DNA of 64,000 nt from Apostichopus japonicus (taxonomy: Eukaryota; Echinodermata; Holothuroidea; Aspidochirotida; Stichopodidae). The notes beneath the pieces were generated by a model, which ran no database searches, was not told the DNA's origin, and saw nothing but the letters and a program-made list of their open reading frames with translations. The stretch's first letter is position 1. The number at the start of each line of letters is the position of its first letter. Positions 36,601 to 48,320 of the stretch are shown piece after piece. The stretch spans positions 28,409,554-28,473,553 of the forward strand of contig NC_092562.1 of NCBI RefSeq assembly GCF_037975245.1, written 5' to 3'. The translations under genes were made by a program, and so were the position numbers.

Positions 36601-39600
36601 TAAATGGGTTGACATCTGTTATTAAAATGGTTACATCTATGTGGTAAGTGTGCCGTTAGTGTGCTGAACGTGAGGGAAGCGCTCGTTTTCTCCCGGAGAT
36701 AAGCTATAGATATTGTAAGTGATAAGTAATTGCCATGCCTTATTATTGCTATCTACAGTTGTTCATTACAGAATATCAATGAAACTGTAAACGTTAAAGT
36801 CCAACAACACTAACTGGTTTATTACACATATCTGTATTATTTATGAATGGTGCCTCCCATTTTCAGGTCTCTGTTGTCAACATATTTAATCAGTCACGCT
36901 ATGTTTGTCTTGCCCACCATCAGTATCTTAAGACACGGTTTGAAGTTGCAATTCAACATGGCAGTGAACTAGCAACACAATTGAAACCGGAATTTCATAT
37001 TCTGGCATAGTTACTACCAATGTATGGGTTGGGTTGGTGTGTGGGTGATATAAGTGTTACTGTTTTCTTGTATTGTTCTCTCTATTTACTTATGGGAGTG
37101 CTCTACTAGACAAGCCCTCTGGGTTTTTTGGAGTGCTTCCTTTCACAATTTTCCCTGTTGTTGATATGTTTTGTCACTTAGTTAACTTCTCTGTATTTAT
37201 ATTGTGAAGAAACAAATAAATGAAATGAAATGTTATAGTTATTAATATGTTATAGTGAGACAGATTTGTAGAAGTGTGAAAGGTATATTTTTTAATGATC
37301 TTGAAGGAGTAACTTAAAAAAATGGTTTTGCTCTAAACCTGAACTATAAAGAGCTCCATTTAAAGATGACCATTTGAGATGAGAGTAATTATTGCTTATA
37401 TAATCTCTCTTGTTTACCTCCAATAGATACCACAAGTCGACCATCATCCTCTAGTGAGTCAGTCTGAACCACAGGCAACCAATCAAGGCTCACAAGAGAG
37501 GGAAGCACCCTCTCCTTCTCCTATGAGTCAAGGTAAGTCTTTAAACTATTTATTACGCTCTGTCATGTATATATGCATGCTTTGCCATGTATATGCATGC
37601 TTTGACACAATGCTTCACGCTATTCATTTAATCCTTTCTATCGTAATCATCTTGGGGCAGTAATCGGTAAAGTAGTCTACGGGTATCACTCGTGTAAGGT
37701 ACATGGTGGAGGTGAAAATCTTTCAAATCAAGCTCTTACAACTGCATTTTGTCATTTTTGTGGTAACTTCCCAACATTGAAACCAAACCAAACCAAAAGA
37801 TTTCTCAACAATTCCAAACTCAACCTACTTTCCGTGTGGTACCGAACATATTTGAGTCCCACGCAGGTGGTGTAAAAATGTGGTATGGTTCATCTGCAAA
37901 CCTCAACAGTGTTTTGTTTAATTTCAACATCCCTGATATGCTTTTGGTGGTTTCAGTAATGATGTGTTAGTACCTTACATTATAATGGGTGGAGTTTGTC
38001 ACTTGTGACAGTGAAAAAAAATACTGCATGCATTCATTTGTTGTCGGTTAGGAAATGCCTCTGGTGTTGGGCTATATAATAAGGTATTTGTAGCTTCACA
38101 TTGAAAATGGTGCGGTTGCTTTTTATTAATTCATATCTATTCCGTATTCATTATTGCCATCATCGTACTTAAGGTCTTACACAAAACAATAGGTCAGAAA
38201 CACAACAATTAGAGATTAGTAATTGACGGTCCTGCTTTTTTTTTTCTTCTCTCTCTCCTATTGTAGCATCCTCTATGCCCCCATCACTGGTGTCATCACC
38301 TCTTACCTCAATCAGACACCCCATGTTACACCCCGTAGGACAAGCTACAGGTCCACAAGGTACTCCTCAAGGTAAAACGTGTGAGATGTCATGGTCATGT
38401 TTGAGATGGCACTGTGTATTGAGAATTCTCTTACCGAGAAACAAACTCCCTGCAGCATCGTCAGTAATTATGACTTTAACACTTAGCGTTAGACAAACTG
38501 TCCCCACACTGAGGACGGCCTGATTGTCCCCACACTGGGGAAGGCTGATTGTCCCCACACTGAGGAAGGCTGATTGGCAGCCCCAATGTGTGTCTGTATC
38601 AATATCATTTAATCTCTTTTCAACAGGTACAACAAATTTATCGAAACTCTTGTATGATCTCCTCTCTGCGGTGTTTCATTTTGTCACTTTCATGAGAATA
38701 ACATCAATCCGTGTTAACTTCTTGTGTGTGTGTGTGTGTGTGTCCACTTTCATCTGCTCATTTAACATGTCAAGCACAATGAGAGTATTGTTTGGGTGGT
38801 GGTTTGCTCACTATTATCACCATGGTCAAGTGGTAGGGCCAGCCAGTGGTCAAGGGGTAGGGCCAGCCAGTGGTCAAGTGGTAGGGCCAGCCAACATGGC
38901 CTACAGTCTCTCCTTTATGATTCGGAAAAAAACAACCTGAATTAGGTGAGGAGTAACAATGTAAAATTATATAACAATGCCTGCTGAATATGCAAATGAA
39001 TTATCACAATGGGGCTCTCCAGCCAGGCCCAAATCACAGAGGGCGCTGTCATATGGGGCCGTGCCTGTTCTGCGAAACGTGACAAGTTGCAGGCAACGAT
39101 TGCTGATCATAACAGTACAGTGACATATTTATTGAAGAAAATAGCTTTTTGAAACCTGTCGCAAAATTTCAAGGCAGACTAATTTTTTTTCTTAATTTGT
39201 GTAAGTTGCGTTTCCTGAAACCCTTTGTATTTTTTTCCACCAAACTGCTCAAAAGAATTCAACCTTACACTTAAGTCAATGATCCAGCCTGTCTGTATAC
39301 AAGTTCACCTGGTGTGTACGCATTCTTGCGAGCATTTCCACACGATTGTGTTATTTTGATTGAGATATCTGTAAACAGACTGTACAGATTACACACAAAA
39401 GGACCGATATGATAGCGCCATCTGTAGAAGAAGTGCTTGGGAGCTCCATTGTTGCAGTTACTGTATGTCTGGAATGCATTGGTCAACTATCAAGCAAGGA
39501 TTGTTCTGCAACAGTCTACCATTTACTACATAGGATTGTGTGAATTTCTCCATGACCTTTGTCGGTAGCATATACTGTAGACATTTCATTTCATTACATT

Positions 39601-42600
39601 TCAAATCTATAGAAACAGCCTCTTCTCATTAATAGTATGCCTCCTAATGTATCCTTTCCTTTTCACTGATGGATGCAAAGCATCTACCACTGTCATCCCA
39701 TTATAAGTACTGTAATTGTCTTATCCGTAGAGTTCATATGATGCAGCGAGAGGTGCGAGCTAGCAATGGTACATTCTGAGTGATTTTTAGCTTTCACTTT
39801 GAGAAAGCTTGTATTCATAAGCATCCCTTTTAATGGTTGTTTTGGACTTATTTAACTAAGAGTTAGAGGGTCCAAGTCCTTGTGCATGGGCTCTTACAGT
39901 AATCTCTCTTACCTCACCTATCCCAGTTGTACAGATTGGAACCTGCTAGGTAACTGTATGTAAACATGAATATACATAAACATGAATTTACCTTTCATGA
40001 GAGATGCAGTAATTTACTAAAAGTATCCCATATCGCTTAATATGTGATTGCAATTTTTGTTTTTATCATGTTAAAGACACATACCTTGCTGGAGGCAAAA
40101 GGAATCTATGTGATGGGGTGATGGCATGTGTTTGTGTGCGTGTGTATATGTATGTGACACTTGCTTGTAAATATGGTAACTCAAAAAGTGTATGGTGGAT
40201 TAACTTTATACTTGGTATGTGGATCTGTCTTATTGAGTACAAACAAGCCTATTGTTTTCTGTGAAGTTCAATGGTCATTTGGGGTCAACAGAAGTCAAAG
40301 TCTGAAACTTTGTGAACATGATAACTCATTAACAATTCCATCTGATTCTGAAAACTTCATCATACGATGCCCCAGCTAACGACAATTCACCTACAGTTAT
40401 TTATATTAAGCACAAAGGTCTCTCTCAACACTGTCCAATCAAAGAGGCACTACCTGTTTAAAAATTTGAACTATTGTACTCAGGCATGCTTCACGTTGCT
40501 TGAATTATTTCTCCTTTTCGTGGATGTTTACAGGTTTGCCACCAGACCCTAGCCAAGTACTACCAATGTTTGACCCCAGTCGACCCCCTCCTGGATTCCC
40601 TCCAGGACCACCACCTTTCCAACCAGGTGAGACATGGTTTAATTACCAGTAGCCTTTAACCTGGTCAAAAGAATTAAAGAAACCATAATCAATGAACAAA
40701 TCAGTTATTGTTACTGCATCTGATATTTTTCAACGAAACAAATGAATGCATGGCAAAAAGAACATGTTCCATTTATGTTTAAATGAAGACATTAGTTGTC
40801 TCTTGCCATGATGTGGTAGAGATGTAATGGATGGTTGGTTTAATATCATCCATTATCAATCCTCCGTCCTGCTTTATAGTCGTTCATTTTATTCCGGCCT
40901 TCAAGAGTCTGCATTCGCTGTTCCATTTCACTGAGGTGCAATGTCCACGTGTCTCATCTGGCGCTCAAGTTTACGCTTTCTCTTCTTTTGAACGTTTCAT
41001 TCGTCAGGGATGCCCCCACCAAGTTTCCCACAGTTTCCTCCGATAGGAGGAGGAGGACCCTTCCCGCCCATCGACATGTCGGTGCCGCCACCACAGTTTG
41101 GTCAGCCACCGCCCCATATAAGAATTCAAGGCCCACATCAAGGCTCCAACAGCCCTCATCAGGGTCCACCGCATGACCCTCCACCGCAGGGACCTCATCA
41201 GATACAGAGTTTAATGCCACCTGTACTGGATCCAAATGACCCCTCCTTGATTCCCCTGGCACCTTACTATGAGCTTCCAGCTGGGTTGATGGTGACCCTT
41301 ATAAAGGTGAGACAACAAAATTCATCACATGTTCTATGTTCAGTGATTCCACTCTGCATGAAAATACCTCTTTCGATTTATTTTTTATGTTGTCATTGAG
41401 TATAAATGATATTTCAAAAGACAGCAAATTATCGTGAAAGTATACATATCACGTGTGATTATGGAATGTCGGCAATTGTGGCGAAGTTTGCTTAAAATAT
41501 GGACTGGGCACCACTCAAAAAAAAAAAAATCTTCTCAATAATAGTGACATCTTTGATTTCACACCAATATGCAATATGAGTGCGTTTACATACCTATTTT
41601 AGTCCTACCCTTTTTGGACTTTTATATCTATGATTTTTTACCCACTTTCGTCCTAATTTGTCTTCGGTTTCATTCTATGGTTTTTTCTACGATTTCATAA
41701 GGACATGCTGGACCGCCTGAGAGTGGTTTTGATAAATATTTCCATGTACAATATTTCATTGATGCATTGATAATTGAATTTTTACTTATCCGTGACTAAC
41801 TCTCATAGAATTGAGTATTGCAAGGAAAATGTCACGTGACACGTTGCAGTAACAATTGACATGTCTAGATTATTTTGGCTTTGATAATGAAAACATTAAG
41901 TAGTCTTGTTTAGATTCAACAAGCAGGTGTTATAATTGATTCATTTCTCCATCAGCTCGAAGACACCGATTACAGACCTCTGGACCCAGATGCCCTAAGG
42001 CTCCCTCCTCCTCAGCCACCTAGCCAGAGGCTACTAGAAGCAATAGAGGCATTCTATGCCCCTCCAACAAGAGAAAATCCTAGAAACAGGTAAACCTTAT
42101 CTTCTTGTGGTTAAACTTCCTGTTCATATCTGTAATCAAAGCTCTCTAACATTGGTAGTACTTGGGCCAAGATCTGGTGGCATACCTGTAAAATGTATGT
42201 TGCAACATTATTTTGTTACAATCTTGAACATTCTAAAAAATGTATTTTGTCTTTCAGCATAATGTGTATGGCAAGCAGTTTGTTATTTAGGTGAATTTAA
42301 AGTGAATTTATAATTTGTGTGGCAAGAGGTTTGTTAAAGGGAATTTATAATGTGTGTGTGGCTGTGGTTAGGGGTTTGTTAAAGTGAATTTATAATATGT
42401 GTGTGGTAAGAGGTTTGTTAAAGTGAATTTATATTGTGTGTGTCAAGAGGTTTGTTAAACTGAATTTATAATATGTGTGTGGCTGTGGTAAGAGTTTGTT
42501 AATATGAATTATAATGTGTGTGTGGCAAGAGGTTTGTTAATGTGAATTTATAATGTGTGTATAACGTTCCACCTTAAAGGAAATCTTTGTAATGATATAG

Positions 42601-45600
42601 ATCATGTTTACTACAAATGTTGACCATTTGTTTTCCTTCTAATCAGTGATGGCTGGGAACAGAATGGACTCTTTGAATTCTTTAAAGTAAAGCACAAGTA
42701 TGTGACAGCAAGAAAAGAAAGAGGAGAGCATCGTCGGTCCAGGTCCAGGTCGAGAGGCCGCAGACGGTCCAGGTCCAGATCAAAAACTCCTCCCAGGAGA
42801 CGTTACAGGTAATCCTTGTCTTCCCAAAGTGGGACCAGTGTTGTTAACTTTGTAATAGTGATTAAATTATCACATACGGTGCAATCAAATGGAGTAAAAG
42901 TTTTGAACTTTTTCTGATTTATGAGTTTAAAGATGTATGCAGTATCTATCTTAATGTATCCAATTTGCTTTCTATTTGGATCCATGTCAGTAAATGTTTG
43001 TCATCTCTCTTGGAATGCAGTTTACAGACCTGTGTTGAAAATGAAATAGAAGTGAGGTGTTTAACATATTCTGTTGTATGAAATGCATTCAGTGTTAATT
43101 AATGTTGGTGATCTTATGTCAGATTCTGTGGAATGTATGGTTTCAGTATGGTTTCAGATTGATTGTATGTATGGTTTCAGATAGATTGTATATATGGTTC
43201 CAGTATGGTTACAGATAGATTGTATGTATGGTTTCAGATAGATTGTATGTATGGTTCCAGTATGGTTTCAGATATATTGTATGTATGGTTACAGATAGAT
43301 TGTATGTATGGTTTCAGATATATTGTATGTATGGTTTCAGATATATTGTATGTATGGTTACATATAGATTGTATGTATGGTTTCATATATATTGTTTGTA
43401 TGGTTTCAGATAGATTGTATGTATGGTTTCAGATATATTGTATGTATGGTTACAGATAGATTGTATGTATGGTTTCAGATATATTGTATGTATGGTTTCA
43501 GATAAATTGTATGTGTGGTCATTCCAGTATGGTTACAGATTGATTGTATTTATGGTTTCAGATATTGATTTCAGATAGATTGAGAATTTGGTTATAATTA
43601 CATCATGTCTCTTCAAAGAATAATTTGGATTATAAATTTGTATGTTTAAATTTCTGTAGTAGTTTTGTCAAATACCTCGGACTGCATGTCGCATCCAGGT
43701 CATATATGATGCAATTCAAAATAGTATCAGGTTTTTGGCTTATTCTGCTTCTTTCTTTTTTTTCAATAAAATATCAAGTTTAAATGTTATTGCAATGTTT
43801 CTCACATTTTCGGAAGTACATTTTCAAGCACATGTTAGCCCCAGGGGAAAAAAAGAGTAACAGTTGGTAATATTGTTGAATCTATCTGAAGCAATTTCAA
43901 CATCTGTACTTCTTTGCATCGTACAGACTTTGTCTCATCTCAAGACAAGTATTCAGTTTGCAGGCATGAGCTTTTTCTGCGAATTCGCAGAATATCCGTG
44001 ATATTCTTTTCTACCTCGCGAACAAAAACTATTATCCTAACACACTGTAGCATACTCAAACTGGAGCCTATACCGCAATTTTTTTAGTTCCGTGATTTTT
44101 TTTTTTACCCCAGGCTCATCCCTGAGTTAGTCATCTTCTTCTTTAAGCTCATTGATATGTCACCATTAGTGGACTGACTAATTAAGTATCCATTTTATTT
44201 CAATCAATGCAATGTTCCTTTTATTGGATTTGATTTTCCTATCGATACAGGTCAAAGTCAAGATCCAGAAGTACATCTCCTCCATATCAGAGAAGTTCCA
44301 AATCCCCCTCCCCAAGCAGAAGGCAGCGCCCCCGACGTTCGATATCAAACTCGCCCCCGTACCAACGGACTTCCAGGTCGCAGTCCCGCTCAAGGTCCCG
44401 TTCACCAGCACGGTCCCGTTCACCAACACAGCGAAAGCGATCAAAGTCTAGGAGCCCAACACCTGATTACGGAGTGTAAGTATTCCCCAGCCCCCTCCCC
44501 ATCCCCCCCCCATCCCTGCTCATTCCCTGCAAGTTTCCTTCCTTTACAGAATTGTCTTTGAACAGGTATGGATTAGTTGTGACTTGCTGTTCGTAATTGA
44601 AACTCTGTAATATCATGAAATGTTGTTTAAACTTGACTTTTCAATCTAGAAGAGGCCGATAGTATCAAGTCATTGTATTGATTTCAGTAGAGTGATTTCA
44701 CTTTTTTGCTTTTTTAATCAATTGAAACGTCCGTTAGTATTGATTCCAGCAGAAGAGTTCACGTTTTATGCTTCTTCATATCAATGTCCTACCGTAACTG
44801 AATAGTTTATTGAAGCATTATTACTGCAGTATAGGAGTTTACTTTTATGCTTCTCCATATCAATGTCCTACTGTAACTGAATAGTTTATTGGAGCATTAT
44901 TACTGCAGTATAGGAGTTTACTTTTATGCTTCTTTAATATCAATGTCCTACAAGTTGAAAGTATTAATTTGACCATGTTTAATATTTCATCACTCTCTAG
45001 ACAACCTTTTTACCAGATGAACACAGAAACTAAATTAGGGGAAGATAACAAAGGCCACCAGCTGATGAAAAAGATGGGTGAGTGTAATTCTTGTCAGAAT
45101 TCTGTTTCTCCTAGAAGATGAAACGCATGTTATGAAAGCTGCTGGTACATGAGCTTTATCAGGTCGAGCCCTCCAAAATGATAAAGTCATAATATCACAA
45201 AATATGTAACGTAACTACGGTGCAGTAGATCTGGTTTCTTCCAACAAACCAAACATCGATTCGATTACAATCACAAACGTGGGTAGATGTGTTCGTATGA
45301 AAATGACACATATCTTTGCCAAGTTTTTGGGGGAAATATTTTGGAACAGTATCGTAATAATATAAACATATATACTGATTGAAACTATTGAAAAATTGAA
45401 ACTATTTTATAGAGAAGAGTGTGGACATAGTTGTGAAGTCAAAGAGACTAACTGATTTCTGCTGAATTGAGCAGAAGTTTTAGAAAATCGGATCATTTAA
45501 TCCGATTCCGTTGTAATTGCAAAGGAATAAATTTGGTTTATCTGGTATGGCAAATCGTTTCTGATGTTTAAACCGAATGTGGTCTCTAAGTTTAGTTCCC

Positions 45601-45628
45601 AGAAATTTTCTTTATATTCTTTTCTTTA

Positions 45629-45682
<54 letters not shown>

Positions 45683-46260
45683 TATATACATATACATGAA
45701 CTACGTTGTTATCTTCTTGCATAAATAATGGGTGTGTATTCCAGATGTTTCTGATATATTTGAGGCAGATTAGATTTGAGAAGTAACAACACCTGGAATA
45801 CACTTATGTTGTAGTATTCTTCTCTGATGTCCTTGCAAAACTTCTTAATATGTTGTGTTGTAGTTATGTAGCTCAATCCGTCCTTAAAATAACTCTGAGT
45901 GTGTTTACTTTCAAGTAACACCTCAACCTACTATCATATACTGTTCTCCAGTTTGTGAGAATTTCATATAATTCTGTCGAATGTGAACCCCACATACATC
46001 CTAACTTTCTTGACGAACAAAAAAAAATTACACTACCCAGCACCATCAGCTTTTAGTGAGATGTATAAGCCTGCCTCTTCTTTTCAGGATGGTCTGGTCA
46101 AGGCCTGGGTGCCCAAGAGCAAGGACGAGTGGACCCTGTGGCCGGTGGCGAGGTCCGTGAAAAGATGGACCAATTTAAAGGGGTCGGGGTACCGGTCAGC
46201 GATCCGTTCGAAAACTTCCGGAAGAGCAAAAGTTACACTTTCAATCGCAGGGGACGTTGA
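27665..46260 (+). CDS. CHERP: Calcium homeostasis endoplasmic reticulum protein (SR-related, SCAF6)
   Basis: Human CHERP is a U2 snRNP-associated splicing factor also linked to ER calcium release. Seventeen exons with GT-AG borders and consistent phase: 27665-27692, 29332-29502, 30620-30807, 31614-31751, 32549-32700, 33736-33847, 34593-34682, 35935-36372, 37427-37532, 38267-38371, 40534-40626, 41008-41306, 41956-42089, 42647-42808, 44251-44475, 45001-45077, 46088-46260. The total is 2691 nt, 896 aa (human 916). Order of domains: SURP module (about 11-60, VARNGPEFEKM, FLFGGEHFQYY); CTD-interacting CID (about 155-290, CTKDAIS, LHLIYLINDALHHC); Gln-rich tract (about 330-370); Pro-rich linker; PYYELPAGLM segment (about 625-640); RS region (about 700-810); G-patch (about 828-870, GWSGQGLGAQEQG) and a conserved tail with SYTFNRRGR. 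No stop or frame break. Exon 1 contributes only nine codons plus one base. Confidence 0.95.
28447..29200. mobile_element. TIR element with GCGGAAAG motifs, in CHERP intron 1
   Basis: The left end near 28447 (TTCTCCGCACACG, then TTACTTTCCGCTGAAA) is inverted at the right end (TTTCAGCGGAAAGTAA, then GTGCGGAGAAC, ending about 29200). The recurring GCGGAAAG word links it to the element at 23126-24763. No clear target duplication, so the ends are approximate. Non-coding. Confidence 0.55.
29950..30197 (-). mobile_element. tRNA-derived SINE (reverse orientation), CHERP intron 2
   Basis: Read on the minus strand from 30197, it begins GGCGGAGTGTATAGCCTAGTG. This includes a pol III A box (TAGCCTAGTGGTTAACG), followed by a B box (GGTTCGATTCCC) at about 30131-30142. 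The remainder is an unrelated body ending near 29950. The promoter boxes show a tRNA-like head. A second, more diverged copy lies at 32845-33110. A small duplicated stretch (CTATACACTCCGCC) follows at about 30229-30243. Confidence 0.75.
32845..33110 (-). mobile_element. Second, diverged copy of the tRNA-derived SINE
   Basis: Shares AACTCGCGAA, GAAGCCA, GCAAGCTGACC, AAGTCAGTCTC and AACGTCCATG blocks in the same order as 29950-30197. The tRNA-like head (about 33017-33110) is strongly degraded, so this copy is older. It lies in CHERP intron 5. Confidence 0.6.
33420..33625. repeat. Minisatellite, unit about 27 bp
   Basis: GGTTAAAGGTTGACTATGAT and ATCACAGGGG variants occur about seven times in CHERP intron 5. 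Unit length varies slightly. Confidence 0.8.
33870..34035. mobile_element. Short MITE, copy 1, CHERP intron 6
   Basis: A 166-bp unit from CAGGCATGAGC to GGTTCATTCTTG, flanked by the 6-bp repeat GTCTCT (33864-33869 and 34036-34041). An internal CCGCGAATTCGCGG palindrome lies next to the left end. About 85 percent of it can be read across in the copy at 43961-44124. Confidence 0.65.
36010..36160 (+). repeat. CAG/CAA tract coding poly-glutamine in CHERP exon 8
   Basis: Mixed CAG and CAA codons with interspersed CTG, TTA and CAT, reading Gln with Leu and His. The mixed codons should make it less prone to slippage than pure CAG. A second, looser Gln-rich part is at about 36298-36345. The minus strand gives an Ala/Val-rich shadow frame. 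Confidence 0.85.
37084..37230 (+). mobile_element. LINE 3' terminal fragment, CHERP intron 8
   Basis: The block from about TATGGGAGTGCTCTA through CTTCCTTTCACA to GAAACAAATAAATGAAATG matches 63097-63235 in order and spacing, and both end with an adenine-rich tail. This is the usual form of a severely 5'-truncated retroelement. No coding part remains. Confidence 0.6.
38823..38892. repeat. Short minisatellite, about three units
   Basis: GGTCAAGTGGTAGGGCCAGCC-like units with spacer AGT, in CHERP intron 10. A separate 28-bp tandem (GATTGTCCCCACACTG) lies at about 38505-38575. Confidence 0.75.
42290..42560. repeat. Minisatellite in CHERP intron 13
   Basis: About seven variable units of GGCAAGAGGTTTGTTAAAGT followed by GAATTTATAATGTGTGTGT. 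Confidence 0.8.
43130..43570. repeat. Minisatellite, unit about 22-24 bp, CHERP intron 14
   Basis: GATTGTATGTATGGTTTCA with AGATA or AGATAT links, repeated nearly twenty times with small changes. Units are contiguous, without unique spacers. Open frames here read a repeated YVWFQ pattern and are not genes. Confidence 0.9.
43961..44124. mobile_element. Short MITE, copy 2, CHERP intron 14
   Basis: From CAGGCATGAGC to GGCTCATCCCTG, so the inverted ends are better preserved than in copy 1. The flanks AGTTTG and AGTTAG are nearly a 6-bp duplication. Same orientation and order as 33870-34035. Confidence 0.65.
44757..44951. repeat. Tandem duplication, unit about 90 bp
   Basis: Two and a third copies of a unit with ATGCTTCTxCATATCAATG, TCCTACxGTAACTGAATAG and TACTGCAGTATAGGAG, in CHERP intron 15. 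Confidence 0.8.
45631..45696. repeat. (TA)n microsatellite
   Basis: More than 45 bp of TA dinucleotide in CHERP intron 16. Confidence 0.9.
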
Positions 46261-46628
46261 CGAAAACATCTTGTTTCTTTAACTCTCTGTAATACAAATA
46301 GACATGTTGTTGAGTGGGGAGTATTTTGCACCACACAGAGTGAGTGATAGAGAAAGAGCTAAGGCTTTGTTGGTAGCAAGTGGCTGGAAGCTTTAAGACA
46401 AGGAGGTTCAGAATTTTCAGAATTTTGAAGATTTAATCAGAAAGGTCTGCACATGGTCAGAACAACATGTACATCAGAATGCAGTGTATATTTCAGTTTG
46501 TCTGTCAGTTTGGGTACGGCTTGACAAGAAACCAAATGTTTCCCAATATTTTGGCATGAGTCATTCTGGAACAGTAGAGAGCACATCGCTCCCAACTCAC
46601 TGATTCTCCGAGGTGAACCGACCGTTAG

Positions 46629-46634
46629 AATAAA
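46629..46634 (+). promoter_or_regulatory. Candidate CHERP polyadenylation signal
   Basis: AATAAA about 370 bp after the CHERP stop codon, the first canonical hexamer I noticed in the 3' UTR. Other sites further on could also be used. The 46635-47046 stretch after it shows only a poly-G run (about 46805) and no gene. Confidence 0.5.
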
Positions 46635-47054
46635 TATTCGAGGTGTTTGAAGTAAAATTAGCCACTGTAGTGTTTAACTCCAGTCAGAATGTGTATAGGG
46701 CAACACTGATTGCATCTATAAAGAGTATATGTAGGATCTTAATGGTTAAGATTAATATCACTGAATGGTTCATAATATAAGGCCAACATTGTGTGTTCTA
46801 ATTGGGGGGGGGGGTGAAAGGGGGGGAGAATTTTCTAACGAAATATTCACTGTCTATGAGGATTGACGAACAAACAGTTCACCCATCCCCTGCATCATTA
46901 GGTTAGTTTTTGCTCTGTTTCTCCAGCAAATTGTAACCGTTATGGACTGCAAACTTTACTCATGTCAAACATTTGTAAATCTGTGTGAATATATTTGCTC
47001 CAGAAATCATTCATTCTGTTTGTCTATGTGTGGTGTTTTCCTTGAACTTATTCA

Positions 47055-47451
47055 CAGTGGCGGAGCTAGGGTATCGGTCAGAGGGGGCGAGAATGGTCTG
47101 TAGGGGCGCTTTCGACACTATCTAAGCGGAGCGCCACCACAGGTTGGCGCGGAGCGTCCTGTTTTTTTTTGAGTAAAGATACTCCCTAGATCGCCGGAAA
47201 AGACCCTTTCCGGGCCTTGCTAATTTGCACATAAACGAAGAATAAATAGCTGTTAGAGAATTTTGTCAGAAAATTACAGCACGAAAATGTGACAAATGTC
47301 AGTAGGTATTTGAGAGCGTAATACAAAAGTCAATAATCGGGAATAAGTAAAAAGTGGTAAAAAGCTGAAAAGGGCGCCAGCAGTCCATTTGAGTCCGTCA
47401 GGGGGGGGCATTCGCCCCCCCCCCCCCCGACTGTTGGATGCTCCGCCACTG
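47055..47451. mobile_element. hAT MITE, 397 bp, perfect 8-bp target duplication
   Basis: The left end is CAGTGGCGGAGCTAGG and the right end GATGCTCCGCCACTG, flanked by CTTATTCA at 47047-47054 and 47452-47459. It contains the hairpin core at 47119-47159 and poly-G/poly-C next to the right end. It is the inverted relative of 56044-56419. Non-coding. Confidence 0.9.
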
Positions 47452-48114
47452 CTTATTCATTTATTTATATATTGTACAGATGTAAAGGGGCCATCCAAAA
47501 TGTAAGATCTTTTTTTTGTAACTGTTTTTTATAGTTTTCCACAAAGTAGAGAATTGTTAAGCAACTAAGAAAATAATTTCTCCACTCATGTTTAGCTGCG
47601 AAATGTTTCAATTATTACTTGGCAGATTTAATCCAAAAGTACTTTTTTTTTTCTTCAACAATTGTCTGCAAAAGGTTTAAATAGTTCTCATTGATGTTGT
47701 GTGTAATGCTTCATTTTGCAGGGAAATATTAAATATATGTTACTGGATTCTATCAATGATTAAAAAAAAATATGATATTATTGAGATCTTGGTAGGTTTG
47801 CAAACAAAGTTCATTAACAAGTGGAGTGCTAATTGCTTTAACTACCCAGGATCATTAAAACGAAGTAAAGAAAGCGCTGTGCATTGGAATAAACTATTTA
47901 TTACGTTCGACAGGCGTACTGTTTGCTATAGGCTATTGCTTGAATAATGTCCAGACTTGCTACCATTTGTATTATACCATTATAACTGTAGCTTTATAAA
48001 AGGCCCCTGGTATGTGGACCAACTTAATATTCAATCCTCGAATGGGATTAGTCCATTTATCATTATGTCACTTCAAATCGTTCTGCAAGCTTTCATTGTT
48101 AGCTCGTTGACCGG

Positions 48115-48320
48115 ACAACTCCCCCTGGACGAGTACCCCCCAAACAATTCCCACCCGGACAGTTGCCACCCCAGAAAACTCCCCAGGACAATTCCCACCC
48201 CAGTCGACTCCCCACTGGACAATTACCCCCGGACAGTTACCCCTTGCAGACAATATCCCCATGGAATCCCCCCCCCCCGAACAATTTCCCCTGGACAATT
48301 TGCCCACAGATAATTGTCAA
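48115..48320. repeat. VNTR, GGACAATTCCCACCC-type unit
   Basis: About twelve degenerate units of 15-18 bp. The reverse complement of the same unit makes up 50285-50425, so the two arrays form an inverted pair about 2 kb apart. Confidence 0.8.

Noticed and set aside
40954-41262. Minus-strand open frames opposite CHERP exon 12
   Set aside because: They arise from the Pro/Gly codon bias of the exon; no motifs.
43163-43459. Open frame reading a repeated YVWFQ peptide
   Set aside because: Direct translation of the minisatellite, with no start context and lying within an intron.
43130-43570. Possible CRISPR-like regular repeats
   Set aside because: Units are contiguous with no unique spacers, in an animal intron. 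It is a minisatellite.
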